Part shown: piece after piece, positions 54,089 through 61,478 of the stretch
Numbering within the stretch: the stretch's first letter is position 1
Layout: each line of letters starts with the position of its first letter
Source of the DNA: Sulfitobacter sediminilitoris
Lineage (GTDB): Bacteria; Pseudomonadota; Alphaproteobacteria; Rhodobacterales; Rhodobacteraceae
DNA length: 64,000 nucleotides
Reading direction: 5' to 3'
Assembly (NCBI RefSeq): GCF_010667575.1
Contig: NZ_JAABNT010000013.1
Coordinates: forward strand, 52,921 to 116,920
Translations under genes and position numbers: made by a program
The notes under the pieces: generated by a model
Seen by the model: the letters and a program-made list of their open reading frames with translations, nothing else
The model's database searches: none
Told to the model about the DNA's origin: nothing

Positions 54089-54797
54089 AAAATCGCGCAA
54101 TGATCTGACCATCTATGACGAGGTCGCGGCCAATTGGTGGTCGGACGACATTCGCTGGGTCCGCACCCTCAAGAATCTCGTGCCCGGTCGGCTTTCTTGG
54201 TTTGACCGTCAGGTTGATTGGGACGGTATGGATGTTCTTGATCTTGGGTGCGCTGGCGGCTTTATGGCCGAAGCACTTGCAAGAAGAGGCGCCACTGTTA
54301 CCGGGATTGATCCGGCTGCTCAGGCGATCGACGCCGCGCGCGCACATGCTGATCAGACCGGCGTTGAAATCCGATACGACGTCGGAGTGGGGGAGGACCT
54401 TCCCTATGACGACGCAGCCTTTGATAGTGTTGTCTGCGTCGATGTCCTCGAACACGTAGACGACCTTAGTCAAGTCCTGGCCGAAGTGGCGCGTGTTCTT
54501 AAACCCGGGGGCATCTTTCTTTTCGACACAATCAACCGCAACCCTCTGTCGCGCTTTGTGACGATTACAGTTGCAGAGGATATTCTGCGCCTGCTGCCGA
54601 AAGGCACACATGACCCAGCGCTTTTCATCCGACCCGCGGAATTGTCATCCGCAATTGAGAAAGCGGGGCTGGTTTGCGGTCCCATGACCGGGCTTGGACC
54701 GCGCGGTGTGAACCGCCGCGGGGACTTTATCTTTGGCCCCCTGCCGATCAAAAGCGTGATCTACATGGGTGTAGCACGCAAAGCGAGGCAACACTGA
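54081..54797 (+). CDS. UbiG-like SAM-dependent O-methyltransferase
   Basis: A 238-residue class I methyltransferase. It has the UbiG layout NDLTIYDEVAANWWSDDIRWVRTLKNLVPGRLSWFDRQV, SAM motif I VLDLGCAGGFMAEALARRG, then VCVDVLEHVDDLSQVLAEVARVLKPGGIFLFDTINRNPLSRFVTITVAEDILRLLPKGTHD, and RGDFIFGPL near the end. UbiG performs O-methylations of ubiquinone, but the Rhodobacterales main copy is usually elsewhere and shares little of this neighbourhood. A separate isoprenoid or lipid substrate is possible. The start at 54081 is preferred over 54072 by its better spacing. The next gene starts on its stop. Confidence 0.85.
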   Translation: MTEKSRNDLTIYDEVAANWWSDDIRWVRTLKNLVPGRLSWFDRQVDWDGMDVLDLGCAGGFMAEALARRGATVTGIDPAAQAIDAARAHADQTGVEIRYDVGVGEDLPYDDAAFDSVVCVDVLEHVDDLSQVLAEVARVLKPGGIFLFDTINRNPLSRFVTITVAEDILRLLPKGTHDPALFIRPAELSSAIEKAGLVCGPMTGLGPRGVNRRGDFIFGPLPIKSVIYMGVARKARQH

Positions 54798-55192
54798 TGT
54801 TTGAAATCTCCCTTCTTGTCACGGCTCTCCTGTTCGGCGGCACGGTCCTTTATTCCTTTGGTTTCGCAGCCTTTGTCTTTACAGCGCTCCCGGCTGACGT
54901 CGCAGGCCCGCTGATCCGGCGCGCGTTTCCGCGGTTTTATCTTTTCGTGCTGGCAAGTTCCGCAGTCGCGGCAGCTGTGGCGCTTGCGTTCGATCCGGTA
55001 TCAAGCGCTATCCTTACGGCCATCGCCGTCACGACAATTCTTGCACGACAGGTCTTGATGCCTGCGATCAACAACGCCACCGATCAAGGCGCAAAAAAGC
55101 GGTTCAAGGTCCTGCACAGCCTGTCGGTTTTGATTACTCTTGCGCACATAGGCGCGGCGGCTGTCGTACTCGTCAGGCTGGCTGGATATTAG
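54797..55192 (+). CDS. DUF4149 membrane protein (TMEM205-like)
   Basis: A 131-residue four-helix membrane protein. The sequence LLFGGTVLYSFGFAAFVFTALPADVAGPLIRRAFPRFYLFVLASSA is characteristic of DUF4149, and HSLSVLITLAHIGAAAVVLVRL closes it. The N-terminal helix and the conserved F-x-x-x-L-P motif support membership. Function is unknown. The start is fused to the UbiG-like stop (TGATG), giving a tight three-gene membrane/methyltransferase operon with the ICMT-like gene. Confidence 0.75.
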   Translation: MFEISLLVTALLFGGTVLYSFGFAAFVFTALPADVAGPLIRRAFPRFYLFVLASSAVAAAVALAFDPVSSAILTAIAVTTILARQVLMPAINNATDQGAKKRFKVLHSLSVLITLAHIGAAAVVLVRLAGY

Positions 55193-55629
55193 ACCGCAGG
55201 ACGGGCAGACGGGATTCTGCGCGCCCGCATGAAGCATCAGGCCACCATTTGCATCATAGATTGGCTGAATGCGTGGCCTTTCGAACCAGAACCGGTATTC
55301 CTCCGGCTCAACTGTCCGATTACATGTTCTGGCGTTGCGTTCAGAACTATCATCTTGAGCAAACAGGGATAGGAGCATCTCCTTATCCTTGCTGCGTAAT
55401 CGATGGATTGGCTTGGACGATCAGTGTGGCGCTTTGCTGGCGCTATTTCATTTCTCAGGCATTTCGTCCGGTCTCGGATAAAGCGCAAAAGATATTGTGC
55501 CCACACTCTGACAGCGGATTTCACGCGGCTTCTGCGACGTAAGGCCACTGTCTGTGTCAAAACCTAAGATCACGCCTATCTACTGCATTGAATGTCGTCG
55601 GAACACGGTGAGGATAGCCAACAAGAGGT
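55193..55629. other. Intergenic region, no clear gene
   Basis: These 437 bases carry no convincing gene. Frames on both strands are short and lack ribosome-binding sites. A minus-strand stretch around 55200-55310 reads EEYRFWFERPRIQPIYDANG, which looks protein-like but runs into the end of the DUF4149 gene. It could be a remnant. Confidence 0.35.
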
Positions 55630-56613
55630 ATGGGAAAGCTGATTTTGGTCGGGTCAACCCTGACGATGTGCATGATCGGAACGGGCGCTGCTGCCCATGT
55701 CAATTGGTTCGTCGAGCGCGACGCAGAACCGCTCGCCAGTTTCAACGTGTCCGACCCGATCTTTATGATCTGGCTTTGTCTGGCGTTCATGATGGTCCTC
55801 TTTTCCGTCTGGCTTGATGGGAAATTGCCGACACTGCGCATTGCAGACACAAAACTTCGCCACGATTTCATGGAAATTCTCAGAGTGTTCACGGGGATGA
55901 GCTTTCTGTTGACCGCCTACGAGGGGTCTCTGGTCGCCCCGCACAAGGTGGCCGATGGAACATTCGGTTTTCTTCTTGTCATCACGCAGGCCGTGATCGG
56001 TATTATGCTGATCGCCAATCGGTGGATCAAGGTTGCGGCAATATCGATGCTGGCCCTCCACGCGGGCGTCGCCGTGAAATTCGGAATTCTTGCAGCGCTT
56101 GAATACGCGATTATCATAGGGATTGCATGTTTTCTGCTGCTCAACTCGATCGAGGATGAGAAACGCCGTGAGCTGTTCAAGCCCTACTCAGTGGATGTGC
56201 TTCGCATCTGGACCGGGATCTCGCTCGTTGCGCTGGCTTTCGGTGAAAAGCTGGCACCCTCGTCATTGGGCCAGGTATTCGTCGCCCAGTATCAATGGAA
56301 CTTCTTGCAGGCGCTTGGCTTTACCTTCTTCGACGATCGTTTGTTTGTCTTGTCCGCGGGCATGGTCGAAGCCGTGATCGGTATCGTTTTGATCCTTGGC
56401 ACAACGGTACGCCTCGCGGTGCTGGCTCTGTCCGTGATGATGGCGATATCGAACGTGGTTTTCATCCTTCAGTGCAACAACGAGGCCGCGCTGGTCGAAT
56501 TCATCGGACATATGCCGATCATCGGCATAGCCCTGCTGTTGCTGGGATATGGCCAAAGGCTGAAGATCACGGATGCCTTTCTGTCGCCGCGGGCTAGATT
56601 GAAAAGCAGCTAA
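55630..56613 (+). CDS. DoxX-like membrane protein with two internal repeats
   Basis: A 327-residue polytopic membrane protein. It begins with a helix ending GTGAAAHVNWFVE, a start seen in several membrane proteins linked to metal and redox functions. Two similar helical modules follow: LRVFTGMSFLLTAYEGSLVAPH near residue 85 and LRIWTGISLVALAFGEKLAP near 190, each with the DoxX-like pattern of a helix followed by a glutamate/proline-rich loop. The second module ends FVLSAGMVEAVIGIVLILGTTVRL. DoxX proteins act in sulphur or redox membrane complexes. The ribosome-binding site AAGAGG is unusually close to the start. Confidence 0.65.
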   Translation: MGKLILVGSTLTMCMIGTGAAAHVNWFVERDAEPLASFNVSDPIFMIWLCLAFMMVLFSVWLDGKLPTLRIADTKLRHDFMEILRVFTGMSFLLTAYEGSLVAPHKVADGTFGFLLVITQAVIGIMLIANRWIKVAAISMLALHAGVAVKFGILAALEYAIIIGIACFLLLNSIEDEKRRELFKPYSVDVLRIWTGISLVALAFGEKLAPSSLGQVFVAQYQWNFLQALGFTFFDDRLFVLSAGMVEAVIGIVLILGTTVRLAVLALSVMMAISNVVFILQCNNEAALVEFIGHMPIIGIALLLLGYGQRLKITDAFLSPRARLKSS

Positions 56614-56677
56614 ACGACTGCACCGGTTGCATAGACCGTTGATCAAAGTCCGAAACCAATCCTAAAGGATCACGAGA

Positions 56678-56866
56678 ATGACCAAAATGGACCAGCCTGA
56701 GAACGCAACGAATGCGAAAAAACTGGATCGACGAAGCCCTGCGTTGCCAAGCGTGGACCGCCCTTGGGACTCTTTCAAAGAGGTCTTTCGTCGCGCATGT
56801 GTGAGGCAAGGGGATAGGGCAACCCATCGCGCGTACCACAGTCTTTATGAAGACATGCTGAATTGA
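56678..56866 (+). CDS. Small acidic/basic protein of unknown function
   Basis: A 62-residue frame (MTKMDQPENATNAKKLDRRS start) with an intact stop. The middle PSVDRPWDSFKEVFRRACVRQ is amphipathic. It is preceded by AAAGGATCACGAGA and overlaps the next gene start by the ATTGA junction, so translational coupling is likely. The codon usage resembles neighbours. No family is recognised. The overlap is the main support. Confidence 0.55.
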   Translation: MTKMDQPENATNAKKLDRRSPALPSVDRPWDSFKEVFRRACVRQGDRATHRAYHSLYEDMLN

Positions 56867-57504
56867 GCGCGCCGATACTCATCCTGGGCGCGACGTCTGG
56901 CATTGGTGCGCTCGCCGTTGATGAAGCCATTGGTCGCGGACTTTCGGTTCGGGCGTTCGCACGAAGTGCTGGCAACCTTGAAAAAACAGACCTGATCGAG
57001 CCATTCGCCGGGGACGCGCGATCGGCTGAGGATATCGCGGCCGCACTCGCCGATACCCGCGCAGTGATTTACGCTTTGGGTATCAAGGAACGGCTAGCGA
57101 TGCTTTGGGAAGAAGAGACGCTGTTTTCTGAGAGTACACGCGTGCTGATCGACGCGATGAAGGCAAGTGACACCAAGCGTCTTGTCGCAGTCACCGGTTT
57201 TGGCGCAGGACGCTCACGAAGTGCCATGAGTTCGATTGAATGCCTTGGTCACAGAGCGATCCTTGGCAGGCCTTATGCGGATAAGGACAGGCAGGAGGCG
57301 ATGATTGTGGAAAGTGACCTTGACTGGACAATCGTGCGGCCGGTCATCCTTACGAATGGGCCGAAGTCGTCCGGTCCCAAGATATTGCGAGATCCATCTA
57401 CCTGGCGGAACGGATTGGTCTCCCGGCGCGATGTCGCAGGCTACCTTCTCGACGCTGTGGAGGATGGCCTCGACATCCGGGCGGATGTTGTCATCAGCCG
57501 TTGA
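56863..57504 (+). CDS. NAD(P)-binding protein of the NmrA/SDR atypical type
   Basis: A 213-residue Rossmann protein. The TTG start gives MSAPILILGATSGIGALAVDE; the coenzyme motif G-A-T-S-G-I-G and the later segments VIYALGIKE, RLVAVTGFGAGRSRS and DLDWTIVRPVILTNG match atypical extended SDR/NAD(P)H-binding proteins (YwnB-like). No classical catalytic Y-x-x-x-K pair is present. The VRPVILTNG motif is typical of flavin-reductase-like or redox-sensor members. It is coupled to the preceding small gene. Confidence 0.75.
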   Translation: MSAPILILGATSGIGALAVDEAIGRGLSVRAFARSAGNLEKTDLIEPFAGDARSAEDIAAALADTRAVIYALGIKERLAMLWEEETLFSESTRVLIDAMKASDTKRLVAVTGFGAGRSRSAMSSIECLGHRAILGRPYADKDRQEAMIVESDLDWTIVRPVILTNGPKSSGPKILRDPSTWRNGLVSRRDVAGYLLDAVEDGLDIRADVVISR

Positions 57505-57562
57505 CGACCGGCAATGATTTTCGCCGCTGTCGGGCGGTATTGCGCTTTAATCATTTCACTTG

Positions 57563-58054
57563 ATGGACATGTCTGAAACGATGCCGCCACTTGCCACGGA
57601 AAATGTTCAGGACTATCCGCGCCCGCCCGCGTTGGAGCCGGTGCCGCACCAGCTTCGCGTCATGCTCAATGGGGAAATCGTCGCTGAAACAACGCGTGCA
57701 TTGCGGATCTTGGAGACACACCACGCGCCAACGTACTACTTCCCGCCCGAAGACGTGAGGGCAGTGTTGATCCCCGTGCAGGGCACGACACTTTGTGAGT
57801 GGAAGGGACGCGCGGCATATTTCGACGTGCAGGCAGGCAGCAAAACTGCGCGCCGCTCGGCATGGAGCTATTCATCTCCGGACGCGCGGTTTCATGCTTT
57901 GGCGTCGCATGTGTCCTTTTATGCCAGCGCGATGGACGCGTGCTTTGTTGGTGAAGAGCGCGTTTTGCCTCAGCCGGGTAACTTCTATGGCGGCTGGGTC
58001 ACGGCGAACTTGCAAGGCCGCATCAAAGGCGCGCCGGGAACAGAACAGTGGTAA
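57563..58054 (+). CDS. DUF427 domain protein
   Basis: A 163-residue DUF427 protein. The family pattern HQLRVMLNGEIVAETTRALRILETHHAPTYYFPPEDVRAVLIP is clear, with the second part YFDVQAGSKTARRSAWSYSSP. Aside from a beta-roll fold the function is unknown. Several ATG choices cluster at 57563 and 57569; I use 57563. The downstream FAD gene begins within the last codons (overlap of seven bases), suggesting a common transcript. Confidence 0.8.
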   Translation: MDMSETMPPLATENVQDYPRPPALEPVPHQLRVMLNGEIVAETTRALRILETHHAPTYYFPPEDVRAVLIPVQGTTLCEWKGRAAYFDVQAGSKTARRSAWSYSSPDARFHALASHVSFYASAMDACFVGEERVLPQPGNFYGGWVTANLQGRIKGAPGTEQW

Positions 58055-59001
58055 AGGCAAGACCGAAAACCGCAGTCATCGGTGCCGGGATGGCTGGCCT
58101 GACCTGCGCGCGGGAATTGACGCGGCGTGGCCTCGACGTTGTCATCTTTGACAAGGGCAGGGGCCTGGGCGGCAGGATGGCAACGCGCCGCGCGGACGGT
58201 GGATTTCAATTCGACCACGGCGCTCAATACGTCACGGCACGGAGCGAGGGGTTCGCATCGATGCTGGACGGCGCCGAGGCCGCTGGTGCCGTGGCACGCT
58301 GGCCGCGAGATCGAAAAGAACCTGCCTATGTCGGTGTCCCCGGCATGACAGGTTTGGCGAAGCATCTCAGCCTTGGCCTGAATACCCGAAAACAGGTTGG
58401 CATAGAGAGTATCGTGAAGGCGCATGGTTGCTGGAAACTGGCGTGGGAGGGCGGCAATGACACGTTCGATCTTGTGGTCGTCACCGCGCCTGCACCTCAG
58501 ATCGGTGCGCCCCTGCCCGACGCGCATCCCTTTAACGACCCACAGCGTACGGTCAGGATGACCCCGTGTCTGACGCTCATGGTCGGTCTGCGTTCGGGTG
58601 CCGAAAGGCCTGCCATTTGCCACCGCACGCCGGATGAGGACATCTCCTGGATCGTGTGCGACAGCGCGAAGCCGGGGCGGCCGGATGCGACGACATGTAT
58701 CGTGGCGCAGGCCAGCAGCGACTGGAGTTTGCGGCATCTTGAGCGCGACAGGGACGCGTTTGCTCAATTGATGCTTCCGCTGGTGGCCGCAGCCGTCGGT
58801 GCCGACCTGATGGCTGATCCGGCATATCTATCGGGCCACCGCTGGCGCTATGCGTTCGTGTCCCAACCGCTTGGACAACCCTTTCTTGCGGACAAGGCAG
58901 AAACACTTTTTGCCGGTGGCGACTGGTGCCTTGGCGCAAAAGCCGAACACGCCTGGACCAGTGGACAGGCGATCGCAGAGAAGATCGCAAGCGGCCTGTG
59001 A
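58048..59001 (+). CDS. Renalase-like FAD/NAD(P)-dependent oxidoreductase
   Basis: A 317-residue flavoprotein. A GTG start gives MVKARPKTAVIGAGMAGLTCARELTRRG with the Rossmann dinucleotide motif, followed by VVIFDKGRGLGGRMATRRADGGFQFDHGAQYVTAR, the signature of the renalase/amine-oxidase-like group. The C-terminal FAGGDWCLGAKAEHAWTSGQAIAEKI is the FAD end motif. Bacterial renalases oxidise aberrant isomers of NAD(P)H. The gene overlaps DUF427 and converges on the alpha/beta hydrolase gene. Confidence 0.85.
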   Translation: MVKARPKTAVIGAGMAGLTCARELTRRGLDVVIFDKGRGLGGRMATRRADGGFQFDHGAQYVTARSEGFASMLDGAEAAGAVARWPRDRKEPAYVGVPGMTGLAKHLSLGLNTRKQVGIESIVKAHGCWKLAWEGGNDTFDLVVVTAPAPQIGAPLPDAHPFNDPQRTVRMTPCLTLMVGLRSGAERPAICHRTPDEDISWIVCDSAKPGRPDATTCIVAQASSDWSLRHLERDRDAFAQLMLPLVAAAVGADLMADPAYLSGHRWRYAFVSQPLGQPFLADKAETLFAGGDWCLGAKAEHAWTSGQAIAEKIASGL

Positions 59002-59017
59002 TGCAAATCGCCTGTCG

Positions 59018-60457
59018 TCATCCCTGAAACAGCGGCGTAGACGCGGCTATTGCCCATGCAAGTATGATCCCCGCCCCGATGCCCGCGCCCACAGGGCCGC
59101 TTCTTCGGGCCGCCCATGTCGCCATCGTACCGTATACCAGCCAGTACAACACCATGACCGGGAGCACGGTAAATACGAGGCCAACTTCTGTCGGAGAGAC
59201 GATCATCGCGAGAAACAACGCCGCAAGAAAGGGTAAGCGCAGGCCGATCCGGGCAAACATGCCACGACCATCCACGAGGACCCGGTCGGCAAGCGCGAAA
59301 ATGACTGTCGGCGGGATCAAGAGGAGCGCTAGGGACGCCCTTGGCCCTGTTGGCAAAAATGCTGCTCCATAACGGTCGAGTGCAAGGGCGAAGACACCAA
59401 GCCCCCAGACAACAAGAAGCAGGCCCGCAACCAGATCTGAACCGGCAAGTCTCGGAGTAAAGCGCAGGATCAGGAGAACCAAGACGCCCCACAGGCTGAA
59501 CGCCAGTCCGAGGGCTCCAAATCCTGCCAGTCCGACCAGCGGCCAGCCCGTCGATGCAGCGGCTCCCGCCGCGATAGCCGCGATAGATGCGGCCAGTGCG
59601 GCGCGGCCTGTGCCGGGTCGGTATCGCGCATCGGCGATGGGCAATAGACTGGCGAGGGGCCTAAAGAGGATCAGGATTGCAAACAAGAGCGCCGCAATCC
59701 AAGTCCCAGTCGCCACCGGCGCTGGCCGCCCGCCCAACCAGACCGCAATCTCTGTCAATGTGAGTGAAGACCACAGAACACCCACGTGCCCGACCCAGGG
59801 GGCGCTGACGGCGCGGCGTGCCATATCCCCGGACACGACGGTTTCACCTTCCTGCGCGCGACCAATCTGTGCCACCGCCTCCAGCGCAACATCTCGAAGT
59901 CTGCTTTCGAAGGCGCCAGAGACGACAAGCAGTCGCTTTGGATGTGTCGGCGTCACCGCGTCCGAATACATTGAGATCGCAACGACGGCGCCAGATGACC
60001 GTACCCGCTGCGCAGTACGCACGATGACGTCCGTCGCCATGGAATGACCAACGAACGAAACGCGGGTCAACCCTGTGCGCGCACGCGTTTTCTCCACCAC
60101 ATCCAGAGTTTGCAGAACAAGGTCTTCCATCGTGCCCGTCAGCGTCTCGACTGCCGGTGAAAGCGGTTTGGTATGACGGCCGTGACCGATATAGTCGAAT
60201 GCGACGACGGTATGGCCAGCGCGCGCCAGTGTCAGCGAGATCGCTTGCATCATTTGCCACGATCCCCCGAAACCATGGGACACGACGACGAGACTGTCTT
60301 TGGTTCGGTCAACTTCATAGAAAGTAGCGGGCGTTTCGCCCAGCAGGACCTGTTCGATCTCCACCAAGCTCTGTGCGCGCTCAAGCTGGTAGACCGACCA
60401 AACGGCGATCGCGAGGGCAATCGTTGTGATCAGATAGGAAACGCGAATGGCTGACAT
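59018..60457 (-). CDS. Alpha/beta hydrolase fused to a polytopic membrane domain
   Basis: A 479-residue protein. An N-terminal helix (SYLITTIALAIAVWSVYQLER) anchors an alpha/beta hydrolase: oxyanion segment VVVSHGFGGSWQMM, GHGRHTKP, and nucleophile elbow VSFVGHSMATDV with Ser139. From about residue 245 to the end there are six to eight hydrophobic helices (ATGTWIAALLFAILILFRPLAS onward). The fusion of a lipase-like domain and a multi-span domain is unusual. The start is the ATG at 60457; an upstream TTG is possible but weaker. The substrate is unknown, perhaps a membrane lipid. Confidence 0.7.
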   Translation of the reverse strand: MSAIRVSYLITTIALAIAVWSVYQLERAQSLVEIEQVLLGETPATFYEVDRTKDSLVVVSHGFGGSWQMMQAISLTLARAGHTVVAFDYIGHGRHTKPLSPAVETLTGTMEDLVLQTLDVVEKTRARTGLTRVSFVGHSMATDVIVRTAQRVRSSGAVVAISMYSDAVTPTHPKRLLVVSGAFESRLRDVALEAVAQIGRAQEGETVVSGDMARRAVSAPWVGHVGVLWSSLTLTEIAVWLGGRPAPVATGTWIAALLFAILILFRPLASLLPIADARYRPGTGRAALAASIAAIAAGAAASTGWPLVGLAGFGALGLAFSLWGVLVLLILRFTPRLAGSDLVAGLLLVVWGLGVFALALDRYGAAFLPTGPRASLALLLIPPTVIFALADRVLVDGRGMFARIGLRLPFLAALFLAMIVSPTEVGLVFTVLPVMVLYWLVYGTMATWAARRSGPVGAGIGAGIILAWAIAASTPLFQG

Positions 60458-60698
60458 ACCAATCAAAATGAACCAAAACCGAGCCGAGACGACCTCTTTT
60501 TTTCCGAATTGAGAATGCTAGTTCAATCCTACAAGGCGGTATGGCGCATCGGACCGGTGTTATTGTGGAAAAATGCGTTTGATATCACAGATATTGAACC
60601 GCCCAAACGTATCAAGGAGGTGTCTCTTTGGCGCGAAACAGACCAGAGGTTGAGCCTACTTTGGCCAGACCATGCAAATTCCGTACCGGACATTCACG

Positions 60699-61019
60699 AT
60701 GAAGACCGCAGGTAATTTTCTGCTTGCTAGCGCTGTTCTGCATGTATTCGGCAGCATTCTCTCAGGTTTCAGCACTGTTGGAGTGTTTCTCCTTTTCCCC
60801 GCGGCGCTTTACACGGCGTTTTATTTCGGTCTGCGTCGGGGTCTGATTTGGGTCGCGTGGATTGCGCTTATCTGCATGCTGGGCGGAATGGCCGGTACCG
60901 TTCTGGAACTGGTCAGGGTGTCGAGCGTACCGGACTGGATTCTTTGGAGTATTCTTGCCGTAGACCTCGCAGCCGCCACATTCCTAGCGCGTGCGCTTAT
61001 TTCGAAAGTAATGGATTGA
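60699..61019 (+). CDS. Small four-helix membrane protein
   Basis: A 106-residue membrane protein with four predicted helices: NFLLASAVLHVFGSILSGFSTVGVFLLFPAALYTAFYFGL, LIWVAWIALICMLGGMAGTVLEL, and IPDWILWSILAVDLAAATFLA. No known family is recognised. The 230 bases upstream lack a gene but hold an ATG-containing frame (60509-60715) without features. It precedes the aquaporin-like debris. Confidence 0.55.
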   Translation: MKTAGNFLLASAVLHVFGSILSGFSTVGVFLLFPAALYTAFYFGLRRGLIWVAWIALICMLGGMAGTVLELVRVSSVPDWILWSILAVDLAAATFLARALISKVMD

Positions 61020-61140
61020 ACGTCGGTTGACTGCGACAGACCAGTAGCAAAGAAGCGATCGGGCATTGGCCTGTCACCCGGACTCGGATTGGGATTGCAG
61101 TCATTATTGTGGTTCTGACTTTGGGCCCCGCGCTGGAGGA

Positions 61141-61350
61141 GTCCGGGGTGCTGATGCTGAATTTTGGTCGCGCTCGTTTTGTGTATGCCCTGGCTTTGAT
61201 CCTGTCGGAGCTTTAGACCAACAAGGCCGTTGGCGTTCCTCTGGTGCCGATTGCTGCTGGTGTCACCTGCAACCTCGGCTGGACCCGCGCCATTCGTCTT
61301 GGCGGTGCCGTTCAGCGCAAGCGCCAGCTTCATGACGCCGGAGCCATCAT
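61141..61350 (+). pseudogene. Aquaporin (MIP)-like gene remnant
   Basis: The frame beginning near 61064 reads VLMLNFGRARFVYALALILSEL, then a TAG stop at 61214-61216, then TNKAVGVPLVPIAAG. The last stretch has the same spacing from T to G as T-D-K-x-A-P-x-G-x-A-P-I-A-x-G of aquaporins. In the +1 frame further on, LAVPFSASASF resembles the region before the second Asn-Pro-Ala box. A stop codon, a frameshift and missing N- and C-terminal parts indicate decay. The surrounding 459 bases (61020-61478) hold no other gene that I can support. The match is by eye only. Confidence 0.45.
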
Positions 61351-61478
61351 ACAAACACACGCGTCCGCAGTGCTCGCGAGATCCGATTCCTCGACTATGT
61401 TCTGATCGCCTTACCGAGCCCAGCGAATGTCCGCTGCGCGGGACTTTGCGGCCGTTGATCTTATCTTTCTAAAAAAGC

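Noticed and set aside
55001..55378. Minus-strand frame with EEYRFWFERPRIQPIYD
   Set aside because: It is protein-like in part but reads antisense into the DUF4149 gene and lacks a plausible start; I kept it as a note in the intergenic region.
56640..56667. TGATCA and TAAAG as an RpoE-type promoter before the small gene
   Set aside because: The spacing is 17 bases, not 18, and the -10 element would sit only about 11 bases before the start, in the ribosome-binding site.
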